This document shows positions 10,594 through 21,986 of a stretch of 64,000 nucleotides of DNA, one piece after another. This stretch comes from Pseudopyrenochaeta lycopersici (taxonomy: Eukaryota > Ascomycota > Dothideomycetes > Pleosporales > Pseudopyrenochaetaceae), in contig NHZP01000058.1 of the NCBI GenBank assembly GCA_003313425.1, forward strand, positions 186,001-250,000, written 5' to 3'. The notes under the pieces were generated by a model that saw only the letters and a list, made by a program, of their open reading frames with translations, did no database searches and was not told where the DNA came from. Made by a program: the position numbers and the translations under genes. Position 1 is the first letter of the stretch. Each line of letters starts with the position of its first letter.

Positions 10594-13031
10594 CTACCAC
10601 TTGAAGCTTTCCTCAAAATATTCAACACCTCGATGCCCCAAGCTCAGCATCTGGACGCTCGCTTTGCGTGCCTGATCCGCCATAAGCGCTGGCCCACACG
10701 CCACAATAGCGAGGCTTTGGTGCATGGCATCTCTCGCCGACTGCTCGACCGCCGCGCTCACATCAGGCCGATGCGTCATGATGCGCACACTCTTCAGATC
10801 TTCGCTTTGCACCTCATCTTTTGCCTCCTCATCTCGTGTTACGTGAACTTCCATATCCACCCTCTCATCGCTGAGTAAGCCTTTGAAGTCTCGAAGTACG
10901 GACTCGAGAAAGGCGTGCTCGCGGACTGCCCATATTATCTTCACACTCTGAGCGTGCGAATCTGCTTGCAAGAGGCGGTATAAATGGGACAGTGGAACCG
11001 CAACCCCTGTTCCACCCACAACGAAGAGAACGTTCGGAAAGGTGTGCAGCGGCACGGTGTGGCCGTAAGGGCCCTCTACGAGGACTCGAAGCTTCTTAGG
11101 ATGCAGGAGACAATGTAACTTAAGGCGCGAAGTAAACCCGTCGTATGGCCGAATGAGAAAGACAAGGTTTGACGTGGATTTGCTACTAGGCGTGAGGAGC
11201 GCATCTGATTCGCTAGACTCAGTGGACAGGGACGAATGCGATCGATGAGGTGGCGGTCTCGATAGCAAGGGGGAGTTCGAGACGAGGTTGACATCGGAAG
11301 AAACGTAGGCGAGCGTGAAAGGGTGGTTCTGATGCGCATAGAGGAGATCGTCCAGAACATGGATATAGTAGTAGGTCCCCGGTTTCGGCGAAATCTTATT
11401 TTGGCTCCCATCCACATCCATCCGTATCAAGTTACTACTTGGATCATAACTCACAGTGGCTTTGGTACTGAACGGGTTCCTATTGAAAGCGAGAATCCGC
11501 CCGAGTCGCAGTACGCGATCAAATACCCATATAGCAAGGCATGGCCAGATGAATATGTTCCAATCACCGTTCACAAAGATTTCAACATGATAGTACATGG
11601 TCCATAGGGCGACAATGGAGAGCACTATGTGAGTGATGAGGAAAACTTCGTAATGGGAGCGACGGATGCCGTAGAGGGAGAAGGCGAGGAGAGCACACAT
11701 TGCTATCGTTGCCTAACATGCTGTTAGCACAAAGGTACGATGGCAATGTGGTAATACATACCAGTTCCCCATTCCAGAAATAATGTTTGGTCCAGTATCT
11801 CATAAAGTGTGACCAGCCACCGCCTATTTATATTAGTCGCTTTGGAAGAAATAATACGATAAATTCACGGGGTGTCTTACTCTGCATTATCATCAAGGTA
11901 TACCCAACGCTATGCACCACCGCCTGTACTGTAGCAACTCTTGCAACCCATCTATGAAATGCATTATAAGTGCCAAAACCCCAGCCTGTCACCCACATGA
12001 GAGCATCGTTGCGCATGCCAAACAGCCAAACCAACGGGAAGTTCACCAAGGATATGATCCCAGTGCGGTCAGACACATAACGCGTTAGCTGTGTTGACTT
12101 CTTTGGCCAGTACAGGTTGCCATCTGTAAGGTGATAAGAACAGCTACACAGAATGATGTTGAGAACGATGAAGAAGAAGATGGTAAGCGATTGCATGCGA
12201 GGTGGTATTGTGCACCAGCCGAGAGGGCGAGAGCATCGATCGCCGAATGCGGCAGGGATCGAGAAGTATCGCTTGAGCCATGCTCTGGGGAAGCTAAGAA
12301 TACCGAGAGATTTGGCAGAGTGTTCTGAACCATCTACTGGAACGGCTTGATACCTCTGGCTTTGAGAATAAAGGTTTCGGATCAGCGCCAATAGACGTGT
12401 GCTGACTCCAGCAGCCACAACGATCATCCAAAAGTAGTACATGTACCAGCTAAGCGTGTCAATGATAAATTTGACATCTGAATGGCTGGCTCGCTTACCC
12501 GTACACAAGGTGGATATCATACTCCCAGTATGCTGCTTCCTATCAGGGTCGATTAGCTATCGGCCATTAACTAATTGATGAGACGAGTCACCATACCAGG
12601 GTAGTAAAAGCTCTTTGAAAGAAAGGTGAAGCTGGTATCACAACATCCCCCAAAATGGGAAACTTCATTGCATCGTCCGCTTTTAATCTCTTCACGGCCT
12701 TCCGATCCTCAGGCTTCCACCGTTCTACAACATCGTGATAGTTGGGCAATGTCACACCTGCGTGTTCGTCACACCATGGCCTTTGTTGCGCGATCCATAG
12801 TTCTCTTTCTCCATCATCTTGGCAAAAGTGATCAAAACATAAATATAACGAAGTGATACGGAGTTCACTTCGACACGACCGAACCTTCCTCGACAGCCAG
12901 GCATCTGTGTCATTGAAAGTCGCGTAGTTTAGAGTTGTATCGCAGGCGATGGGGCACCATTTGCCGAGGTATAGATTTGCCGCTACATGTGGAAGAGCAC
13001 AATATGTTAAAAAGATATGATGAACGCGCAT
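10594..13031 (-). CDS. Ferric-chelate reductase transmembrane protein (FRE family)
   Basis: Plasma-membrane flavocytochromes that reduce extracellular ferric or cupric ions with NADPH before metal uptake. Five exons, complement of 12597-13031, 12499-12539, 11881-12449, 11762-11823 and 10594-11712, give 741 residues, the usual length. The N-terminus has a signal peptide (MRVHHIFLTYCALPHVAA) and a Cys-containing extracellular segment. The ferric-reductase domain carries paired heme-ligand histidines in FHRWVARVATVQAVVHSVGY and in HYEVFLITHIVLSIVALW followed by MYYH. The C-terminal half is an FAD/NAD(P) module with HPFTLAYVS, VLVEGPYGH, VLFVVGGTGVAVPLSH and IVACGPALM, ending in the aromatic EYFEESFKW. 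A Ser-rich insertion splits the FAD domain. The 41-nt second exon is set by clear splice signals. Confidence 0.92.
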
Positions 13032-13275
13032 GGGTGGACAAGAATGTGGTACGGAGCGTGATGGTGCGAGGTTCGGAGATTGGCGGGGTGAGGAAATCTA
13101 ATCAGATGGCCGTGCACGGACCGAGTATTAGCCCACACAATGAGCTACCACGTGCTGCCACTCACGGTCGACCAACACCACGCTATCACCAGGACAATCG
13201 AGGTAGCCTAAAAATAACCCAGCCATGAGAGCTCATCTTACATAACTTAAATTTTACCTATGTCACAGGAGCATC

Positions 13276-14088
13276 ATGATGGAAGACGTGCCTCGGAACG
13301 CTTTTTCATCATTGCCGACCGAACTCCGTTTGCAAATTGCAGCCTACGCGCTGGAGCAGCCACCAAACGCTGGACTCATCAAGAAAAAAGTGCCAAATCG
13401 AGGTGCTTCCAACGGTACTAGGAGCCGTCGGGAATTCCGGGGCCTCTACATAGATCCATCGTACACAGCTGCGTCCAACCTATCGATTTTGCTTGTCTGC
13501 CGCCAATTTCGCGCTGATTTCACACGTCTGGCATTTGAGAAGACCAGGTTTTTCCTGCTCGTGCACCCAGTCCGGGCAATTGAGGAACAAATGGATATCC
13601 TTCAATATGTGCGTAAACTTGCAATACAGTGTACCTGGCCATGTATGGCGTTCTGGGGTTCACGGCCTTTCAATGTCGGAAGCATCAATTTGGACGAATT
13701 GATCGTCTCAGTGGTCGGAGGGTTCGATGTATTGCAGCTGACTGGGCTTCTGCGGCGTCTGCGTAACATCAAAGTGCTCAAGTTCATCTCAGATGAAACG
13801 ACCGACTTTGAGATGTCAGTTGAGTATAATCGCCTGGTTGGGGCGATTCTGAAGGAGGACCATTATCGGAGGTATGATGCGCCAAATTCGCCTGAGCTAG
13901 AGTCAACCTGGTGGGAGTGGAATTACCATACGAAGGATAACTGTTTCATCCTGGTGGCGCAGGAACCAAAACCGATCATGGAAGAAGAAGCATACATGAT
14001 ACTTATGAAACCAAAAGTAGACGAAGTCATGGAAAGAATGGAGCACTGGATTCTTAACCTGCCGAACGATGAATCAGATAGTGAATAA
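13276..14088 (+). CDS. Hypothetical protein with an F-box-like N-terminus
   Basis: One exon of 270 residues. The start region AFSSLPTELRLQIAAYALE resembles the degenerate F-box-like motif common in large dothideomycete paralog families, and the following LSILLVCRQFRADFTRLAFEKTRFFL matches the second conserved block of such proteins. No enzyme motif is seen. These proteins are often assumed to bind substrates for SCF ubiquitin ligases, but that is unproven here. The end is acidic. It is divergent from the ferric reductase gene with a 244-bp gap. Confidence 0.75.
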   Translation: MMEDVPRNAFSSLPTELRLQIAAYALEQPPNAGLIKKKVPNRGASNGTRSRREFRGLYIDPSYTAASNLSILLVCRQFRADFTRLAFEKTRFFLLVHPVRAIEEQMDILQYVRKLAIQCTWPCMAFWGSRPFNVGSINLDELIVSVVGGFDVLQLTGLLRRLRNIKVLKFISDETTDFEMSVEYNRLVGAILKEDHYRRYDAPNSPELESTWWEWNYHTKDNCFILVAQEPKPIMEEEAYMILMKPKVDEVMERMEHWILNLPNDESDSE

Positions 14089-15688
14089 TATCAGGGTGGG
14101 TACTACTGATTATGATTATTAGCGGAGGAAGTTAATGAACTAGGAACTGAGATGGATGTTACTGGGTTATTGTTTTAGGCGAGCTTTATAGTTGGAGAAC
14201 AGAATAGAGAAATCTAGATTGCCGTGACAGAGCTTAATTTGGAGAGTTCATCGCCGTGGATGACATTCTAAAATCTGGATTAGGGTCACAAATACGATAC
14301 GCTGAAGTCGCGTGGTATGAAGCTTTCTCAAAGCTTGGTAAAGATCTCAGACAATGTCCAGCTGCTCGTATAATGCGAAAGCAGTAGATTCTGTACATGG
14401 GTAGGGTGACGTATATCCTGGACGCCTGATATTCTAGTCCATCCTAGCCGCCTCCGACTTTTGCTGAGGCCGCGGAGACGGGAATTACAAGTGTGATAGG
14501 CGCTGTAGAATGAACCAGAATTTGAAGCATGTTTTAACAAGGATTGGCTGATTTTTAAACCCGCTAAATCCAAAGCATGCAAGGAGTTCGCTTTGAGTGT
14601 CAGGCGAGATGTTGCATGGCTTTTGGTAGTTCTGAGCTTTCTACTGACTATTGCCCCTGTCCACTGTGATAGGTTTTCTTCTTCCCACTAACACATGTCA
14701 ATTTAATTTATTACAGCCTTTACCGATCAGTAGGCCATAATATTACGTGAGGTTCTGGACGCGAACGTTTCAACCTCAAGCAGCGCTTAATTGACCGGCC
14801 CATAACCCTTGTCAGATTGCGCAGGATGCAGATCCACTGAAAGAGATTTCTTCCTGTGCATCCAACCTTTGCTCCAATATTTCTGCAGAGCACAATTCCA
14901 GGTGATTGAACACTCTTTCTTCAAAAGTACAGCATTAAAACTTAGGAGCGATTCATGCTCTACATGTTAGATTGAGATACCTGCACTTCGGCGTATTATA
15001 TCTGCAGTTTCTCAAAATGAGCAGTGATTATGGATGCGCCACTGCGACACAAGTGCTCGATCTAACAATTACTCACCTTGCACAGTCAGGCACCGGAACG
15101 GCAGCGAAAGAACTCCTGGAATGCATTCTATTTCAACCCACCAGTGTTTACAGTCATTCAACTCGCAAAAAATGTGACTGTGCTGTACGTACATACGTAC
15201 ACAAAGAATTGCGAAGGCACTATGCCTGCGTTGCGGCCTGCAGAACCATGCTCAAAAATCAAGAAGATATCTATATGCTGAATCGTTGTTTACGGTTAAT
15301 TTGGTTAGATAAAAGTGAGATGGACTCCGCTACATCCATCGGTACGGTACGCGAGCTGACAGAGTCGACAAATACGAATACATACGACAAGTATTTTTTT
15401 CGCCGCCTCATAATATGGATCTTGATGCTGGGCAAAATTTTAGATCCCTGGCCATTTCCGTGCTTGTACAGGCATTGCATGCAGGTCTATCTCAGACTAG
15501 TCCCTCAGAGGGGCATGCCCCACTGATACCAATGGCTTGTAATGGCGATATGGTTCCGAGTCTAGAAGCTATTGGCAAGACTTTTGATTGGATTAGTGCA
15601 CTGAGTTACGGTGTCACACGGATATAAGACTTCCAGATCATCTCCATTGGACTCAAGCCTGTGTTTCACAAACGCACTCTTCAGAACT
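14089..15688. other. Long intergenic region upstream of tyrosinase
   Basis: About 1.6 kb that is moderately AT-rich with many stops. A 184-codon frame at 14972-15526 has odd composition, no motif and no homologous feel, and I do not call it. The region likely contains the tyrosinase promoter and possibly decayed sequence. Confidence 0.4.
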
Positions 15689-17082
15689 ATGAAGCTTTTC
15701 CACATTTTAACGACAGGGCTCGTCAGTAGTGCCAATGCCCTCAAATATATGGAAGTCGATTCTTTGGCTGCGAAAGGGTTGCAAAACCTGAAGCTTCATC
15801 TTGCAGAGAACGGTTATCCAAGCCCGGAAACATGCACCTTAGAGAGTGCGGCTGTGCGACGAGAATGGTTAGTAAATCATTCAGAACAGGAGATTAATCT
15901 TGCTTAATAGCCTAAGGTCCACCTTGTCGAGATCCGAGAAGCTGAACTATATCGACGCTGTAAATTGTCTTGCGAAACTACCAGCAAAGACCCCAGCTTC
16001 TGTTGCCGCAGGTGCTAAAAGCCGTTATGACGATTTAGTGGTAACCCACATTCAGCAATCGCTTAAAATCCACGGAACAGTAAGCTCAAATCAAAGAAGA
16101 GGGAGCGCTCGGCTAAAACTAATTGATGTTCATAGGGCAACTTCCTGACCTGGCACCGTTATTACACATGGACTTTTGAGCAGATGCTTCGGAATGAGTG
16201 CGGATATAAGGGGTACCAGCCGTACTACAATTGGGCATGGTGGGCAGAAGACCCAAAAAGTTCACCATCTTTTGACGGCAGCGACACGAGTATGTCGGGC
16301 GACGGTGAATACATTCCTGGAAGAAACTCGTCATGCTTTCCCTGGGAGGACCCATGCCTCATGAAGCTAGAACCAGGAAGTGGCGGTGGTTGTGTTACCT
16401 CTGGCCCGTTCAAAGAGTACGATACATTCAAACTCCTTTTCCATGATCAGGGGGCAGCCCCACGTTCTCTAACATATGTCCAGCTGGAAGATTAATATGG
16501 GTCCTCTGCAGTCTATGCTGAAAATACCTGGAGGTCTAGCACCTAACCCTCAAGCCGACGGTCTTGGTTACAATCCTCGCTGCTTGCGTCGCGACATAAG
16601 CCTTCAGTCCTCAAATGAGACGCGGGATGAGCTAGTTTCTGCTCTGATTAAAAATAATCCCACCGTTGCTGAGTTTCAGCGCATTTACCAAGGAGAGTTC
16701 GCTGAAGGACGCATGGGAGTTCACACAGGCGGCCACTACACTATTGGAGGAGATGCGGGTTCCGACTTTTACAGTAAGTCGACATTCCATCTTAATTTGA
16801 GAGACAATAATTTTGACCTCCTTTTCACATACAGATTCGCCTGCAGACCCTGCATTTTTCCCACACCATGGCATGATAGATCGCGTTTGGTGGACGTGGC
16901 AAAATCTCGATATTGCAACACGGCAGAATGCGCTGGCCGGAACAACAGACCTTGGAGGCGGTGGAGCGAACGCTACCCTCAACGATGCTTTAACGCTGGG
17001 AGAGTATGTTGGCGTGCCTAATATCACTATTGCAAACGCAATGAGCACACTGGCAGGGCCGTTCTGTTACATCTACGCGTAA
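15689..17082 (+). CDS. Secreted tyrosinase, short form (type 3 copper oxidase)
   Basis: Type 3 copper enzymes oxidise phenols to o-quinones, for example in melanin-type pigment formation. Five exons, 15689-15867, 15917-16079, 16136-16416, 16484-16773 and 16835-17082, give 386 residues. A signal peptide (MKLFHILTTGLVSSANA) leads. The CuA histidines appear as VVTHIQQSLKIHG and, across the 16079/16136 splice, GNFLTWHRYYTWTFEQ. The CuB site appears as GVHTGGHYTIGG followed by FFPHHGMIDRVWWTWQ. The protein ends at LAGPFCYIYA, so the C-terminal cap domain of long fungal tyrosinases is missing; this resembles the short secreted class. All six ligand histidines are present. Convergent with the GH31 gene. 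Catechol oxidase or aminophenol oxidase activity is an alternative. Confidence 0.9.
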
Positions 17083-17243
17083 ATCCCACAATTCACCGCG
17101 AGTCTGGTAAATGGACCGAATCGTAGTACCAAGCGATATCAATAAGCTTGAATAATATATCAGGGCTCAAATAAAGGGTTGTGCTGATTAAGATACTATC
17201 GGCTATGATCTAGTTATATCCCTGACTTCGCCTCGACCCTCCT

Positions 17244-19793
17244 CTACTCGCCACGCCGCTCAAGTGAGCCCAAGAAATGTGCCCTCCCTTTTCCATCAGT
17301 CTTAGCACGACTTGTTTTATCCCCATTGAATTTTACTGTCCTCTGATCACCCGCTGGCAGAATAACGTCAAGGTCGACCCATGTTGGCTTGAAGCCAGGC
17401 TGTAACCTTTCCGTGTACGCTACCAACACCTCCGTCTCAGTGGTCTCATACCGTAGCTCAAATACGGAGATGCGCACAGGTGGCGGCGAAACACCATCAT
17501 CCTCGTTCCATGAATTGGTGAAGACCTTTCCATTTGATGAACCCCTTGGTGGGAAAATCTCCACTCCGCGGTAGTCGTCCAAGGACAGTTTCGCAGGATT
17601 TGATGTCTCGCCAACAGAAAGAACTTGCTCAGCCCGACCAACTGGAACAGCGCCTCCTACTTTGGCTAGAACGGGTATACTTTCTGTCCACTTCGCGGAA
17701 ACTTCGATCCATTGGCCCGCGGCATAGTACGTTTGTGGCTCGTTATTCAGATCCAAAAACTGAAGATCAGCATCCTCTGGATCTTTCGGAAGGTATACCT
17801 TTGCTGTTGCGGCGCCAGATTCAAAAACACCGCCTATGAGCAGAGCATCACCGAGCCAATATTGTGTCTCTCCATCTGTCAATATTCGGTTGCTCCAAAC
17901 TTCGGGATCCCTTTCATAACCCCAACCCGTCCACCGTTGCGGCGGATTCGCTGTCCGATGCGAGTCGAGAGAAAGTGAATACAAATATGGGATGAGTTCG
18001 TATCGACGCTTGATGATATCGCGAATCAGCGGAGTAGTCTCTTCATACATCCATGGCTCAATAACGTCGCCGACGCTGTTATTATCCGGAGAAGTCTTGA
18101 AGCAATTGATCGCAAAACGAGGTGAGTAGATTCCTTGTTGACACCAGCGCACAAGCAATTCCGGAGAGGGCTGTGGCCCTTCAAACCCGCCGATATCATG
18201 ACCGTAGCATTGCATCAGACACATGCCTGCTGTGAGTGAGAGGGCATTTGCGCCTCGCATACCGTCCCAGCTTGTGACATTGTCGCCACTCCATGCGCTG
18301 GCGCAGTACCGGAGTGTGCCTGCTGTTGCGCTCCGGGTTAGGATAAATGGGCGTTGGTTTGGTTCAATATCGAGCGAGGCGTCGTGAGAGCTCTTGCCCA
18401 TCAATTCTGTGTTCAACGCGCGGCCCCAGAATCCAACGTCTCTTCCATAGTCAGCGGCCTGATCTTGTGTAACAGATGGTTCGGTCAATTCACACTGCCA
18501 TCCATCATGAGGGATCGTGTATTCATTGTTGTCGTTCCAGATGCAGTCGATACCGACACGCTTTAGTTCACGGACACCCTCGTACCACCATTGGTAGCCT
18601 GCTTTTGATGTGAAGTCAATGTGTCCACCGATTCCACTTTCACCACCTCCAGCACTCCACAAGCGGGCTTGTGCAGAGGTTAGTGTGAGCGAGTCAGTGA
18701 AGAAAGCACCAGCGGCCTTTAGTTTTTCGTATTCGGGATGGTTGCCCAAGACATAGGGCTTAACGTTGGCGATTAGTCGGATACCCTCTCTGTGGAAAGC
18801 GTCCATAAAGCCTTTGGGATCAGGAAAACGATGACGGTTCCAGGTGAACACATTGCGTGTTTTTGGCTCCGTCTCAGCAACAGTATACCCAGACGACATT
18901 TGGAAGCCTGAGCAAGGGATATCGTGCTTCTTCAATTTCCCCGCAAACTCCATCAAAGCGTCGCTGGCGCGTGGTTCATCGAGCATCGAGTATTTCATGC
19001 CTCCAGCGAGATACCCAAAAGCCCATCTTGGTACAAGCATAGGATATCCGACCAGATCTGCATACGTGCGGACTACATCTTTAAGTGTTTTTCCTACTAT
19101 GAGATATTCTTCAAGTCCACCATACTCCTGTCGGTATACTTTAAAGCGACCCCACATGCCATCCATTTCCGAGCCGACAGAGTAGAAGCCGCGCGCATGA
19201 GTGGTTGAGAAAATCCCAACACAACCTTCAGGAGTGGCATTGATAAGGAGTGGGATATGCTTGTACATAGGATCTGTACGATGAACGTCGTATCCGAAAG
19301 AGTCTGTCGCTGACAAGACAAAGTGACGATTCGATAGATCCATTGGTGCTGGCTTCTCGCCAAGGCCCAGATGAAGTGTACCGTTGTTGTAGCGTGTATA
19401 ATGAGCAATTCCAGGACCATCAGCAACGTAAGAGCGATGCGGCAAATCAGAGTGAATAGGCACATCGTGGCCGGGAAGCGTGAGAGATACGAGAGGAAGC
19501 CCACTTGTCCAGTCTACGTTTGCAGTAACACCTTCTACAATGAAAGATCTGGAGCTAGTACTGGAGGAGGCGATGTTTGCATGGTCGATACTACGTTGCG
19601 GGACTGGTGCTGCTCGATGTGGAGGAAGCAGATGTTTCGGGGATGTGAATGTGGTACGGAACAATCCCGGTCGCAGTGCCTCGAACGTGAAATTAAAGCC
19701 TCCCGAGTTTGACTGCAAATGAATGCTTGATTTTGAGGTAGTTGTTGTTGAGGCGGGATTGTATCCCTGTGGGACGTGTTCAAGCTGAGGCAT
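17244..19793 (-). CDS. Glycoside hydrolase family 31 enzyme (alpha-glycosidase type)
   Basis: GH31 enzymes cleave alpha-linked sugars such as maltose, xylose side chains or related glycosides. A single exon from ATG 19793 encodes 849 residues; a GTG upstream is open but is not a fungal start. The N-terminal beta-sandwich contains FNFTFEALRPGLFRTTF and LGLGEKP. The catalytic barrel has YPMLVPRWAFGYLAGG, the nucleophile region GIDCIWNDNNEY and the acid/base region ASAWSGDNVTSWDGM, followed by CYGHDIGGFEGPQPSPELLVRW. No signal peptide is visible, which points to an intracellular enzyme acting on an imported sugar. It is divergent from an MFS transporter across 339 bp and near a Zn2Cys6 regulator. 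Substrate specificity cannot be read from sequence alone. Confidence 0.92.
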   Translation of the reverse strand: MPQLEHVPQGYNPASTTTTSKSSIHLQSNSGGFNFTFEALRPGLFRTTFTSPKHLLPPHRAAPVPQRSIDHANIASSSTSSRSFIVEGVTANVDWTSGLPLVSLTLPGHDVPIHSDLPHRSYVADGPGIAHYTRYNNGTLHLGLGEKPAPMDLSNRHFVLSATDSFGYDVHRTDPMYKHIPLLINATPEGCVGIFSTTHARGFYSVGSEMDGMWGRFKVYRQEYGGLEEYLIVGKTLKDVVRTYADLVGYPMLVPRWAFGYLAGGMKYSMLDEPRASDALMEFAGKLKKHDIPCSGFQMSSGYTVAETEPKTRNVFTWNRHRFPDPKGFMDAFHREGIRLIANVKPYVLGNHPEYEKLKAAGAFFTDSLTLTSAQARLWSAGGGESGIGGHIDFTSKAGYQWWYEGVRELKRVGIDCIWNDNNEYTIPHDGWQCELTEPSVTQDQAADYGRDVGFWGRALNTELMGKSSHDASLDIEPNQRPFILTRSATAGTLRYCASAWSGDNVTSWDGMRGANALSLTAGMCLMQCYGHDIGGFEGPQPSPELLVRWCQQGIYSPRFAINCFKTSPDNNSVGDVIEPWMYEETTPLIRDIIKRRYELIPYLYSLSLDSHRTANPPQRWTGWGYERDPEVWSNRILTDGETQYWLGDALLIGGVFESGAATAKVYLPKDPEDADLQFLDLNNEPQTYYAAGQWIEVSAKWTESIPVLAKVGGAVPVGRAEQVLSVGETSNPAKLSLDDYRGVEIFPPRGSSNGKVFTNSWNEDDGVSPPPVRISVFELRYETTETEVLVAYTERLQPGFKPTWVDLDVILPAGDQRTVKFNGDKTSRAKTDGKGRAHFLGSLERRGE

Positions 19794-20132
19794 TATGAAA
19801 AAGTACTGTTGAGTCTGAATCAGATCGTCCACTGGAAGACTTTCGGTGCTCACAACTTATAATGACGCTTCCCAAACTTTTTTGATCAGCCGGTCACCCG
19901 TGCTTTATTTGCAAGCTGGAAGGTAATGTACCCTGGCTACTTTCGCATATGCTCCGATGCTGGACCTTGGCTACCGGCAATTTCGGCCGACGCTACCACA
20001 AGTCAGGAAACGATGGTCGTCTGGGGTCCCCGTGGGGACTTGGTATAAGTGTGGAAGCAAACTCCACTTTGTTTTGCTGCATCAAAAATCTCCGAAACCA
20101 CTGTTCCTCTTTTCAAAACGTTCAAATCAGAG
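19794..20132. promoter_or_regulatory. Shared divergent promoter region, GH31 / MFS transporter
   Basis: This 339-bp gap separates the GH31 and MFS start codons and so holds both promoters. A CGG-N-CCG type Zn2Cys6 site is not obvious by eye, although several isolated CGG and CCG triplets occur near 19880-20030. Co-regulation by the adjacent Zn2Cys6 factor is inference. Confidence 0.4.
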
Positions 20133-21792
20133 ATGAGCGCTCCAACTCCGGCGGAGATCGGCAAGGGTGAGGTCGAAACGTCGGAATCGATCCATAAGCC
20201 TACCCCGACTACTCGAGGCAAAGACAAGGCCGCTGAACTTCTCGCATCAAATGAGCGTATCGTCGTCACGTCTGAAGAAAACAAAAGAGTACTGCGCAAG
20301 ATCGACCTTGTCATTCTCCCCATTCTTCTCTCTGTCTACTTCCTCCAAAGTTTAGACAAGACCACACTTTCGTACGCCTCCGTCTTTGGCCTCATTCAAG
20401 ATGCGAATCTCGACCCGAACTCTCAACAATACTCATGGCTGGGAAGTATTGTGTATATCGCGCAACTGGTCATGCAACCCATTGTGGCGGTACTGTTGGT
20501 TAAGCTTCGCATGGGCAAGTTTATGGGTGTAATGGTGTTAACATGGGGATGTATTCTTTGCGGAATGGCCGGTGCGACCAACTTCGCTAGTCTGATGGCG
20601 ACGAGGTTCCTACTTGGTGCCTTCGAGTCTGCTGTTGGTGAGTTCGCTTGCTCTTATCCCTAAGGCTCTCTGTTACTGACACAGCCCAGCCCCAGCGTTC
20701 ATTGCCGTTGTTCAAATGTGGTACAAACGCGGAGAACAGACGAACCGGAATGCTGCCTGGTATGCTATGTTAGGTATTGTCAATATTCTCGGTAGCTTGT
20801 TATCGTATGGCCTCGGCCATATCCAGTCGGATCGCCTCCACTCTTACCAGATCATCTTCCTCTTCTGTGGTTTGCTCACAGTTGCGGTCTCGGTCTTCGT
20901 CTACATCTTCATGCCCGACTCACCGATGGAGGCCAAGTTCCTCAACGACCACGAAAAACTGATCGCTATCGAACGTCTGAGAATGAACCAGATGGGTGTT
21001 GCATCACGCGTATGGAAGTGGGACCATGTCTTTGAAGCCTTCACGGATCCAAAGACGTGGCTCTGGTTTTCCATGCTGACGGCTGTCAGTATCCCTAGTG
21101 GTGGCATCACAACCTTTGGGCCTCTCATCATACAGAGTTTTGGCTTCGGCAAATTTGCAACCATTCTATTCAATATGCCCTTCGGCGCGGTGCAGATAAT
21201 CGCGACCATAGGAGGCGCTTGGATGGCTACATGGTTAAAGAAGAAGTCGCCCGTTCTCATCCTCCTATGTATCCCCCCAATCATCGGTATCATTATTCTC
21301 ATGGTTGTTGGGCGTGGCAAAGAGAACCGCGGCATCCTGCTATTCGGCTACTACATGACTTCCTTCTACCCAGGCATCTCGCCACTTATTTACTCGTGGT
21401 CAGGCCAGAACACTGGAGGTGACACTAAGAGGAAGGTGACCACTAGCATCCTTTTTGTCGGTGCCAGCGCCGGTAACATTGTTGGTCCACATCTGTTCAA
21501 ACCTTCAGAGAAGCCACATTACTACCGGGGGTTGCGTGCGAATCTCGCTCTGTTCGTGGCAATCATTGTCTTCGTCATCCTCGCGGTTTGCTGGATCAAG
21601 GTGTTGAACCGCAAGCACGCTGCAACCCGTGAGAGCATGGGCAAGTCAGCAGTCATTGTTGACACGAGTATGGGTGATAGTCGACAATCGGACAGTGAAG
21701 AAATTGAGAACGTGCAAGCGAGCGGTGTTGGCGATAAGGCCTTCGATGATGTAACAGACATCAAGAACGAGGATTTCGTGTACGTCTTTTGA
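20133..21792 (+). CDS. MFS transporter, anion:cation symporter (allantoate permease/Dal5-like) family
   Basis: Plasma-membrane importer of the Dal5-like family, which moves small organic anions, vitamins or related compounds with protons. Two exons, 20133-20637 and 20690-21792, give 535 residues. After a hydrophilic N-terminus come about twelve membrane helices, including LRKIDLVILPILLSVYFLQS, the family-typical DKTTLSYASVFGL, and FMGVMVLTWGCILCG. The splice joins ATRFLLGAFESAV to APAFIAVVQMWYKR, restoring a conserved helix. Later landmarks are YIFMPDSPMEAKFL, GGITTFGPLIIQSFGF and SPLIYSWSGQNTGGDTKRK. An in-frame ATG 84 bp upstream exists, but 20133 begins a normal cytosolic tail. Gene order suggests it feeds the neighbouring GH31 enzyme; substrate unknown. 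Confidence 0.93.
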
Positions 21793-21986
21793 GTTGGGAG
21801 CAGTCGTAACAAAGACCATCAAACGCGTAAACTGTATAGCCTAATCCATTTCATGAAAATGCAACCAGTGCACTGTGAGCCTTTGAGTAGTAATTTGCGT
21901 GTAATTGAGCCATGAACAAGATTCTGACTGACTTTCAACGGACGATCTAAGCGAGGCTTCAGTCTGTACTTTCAATCACTGTACCC

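Noticed and set aside
14972..15526. 184-codon frame upstream of tyrosinase
   Set aside because: No motif, unusual composition and no splice or start context; probably chance.
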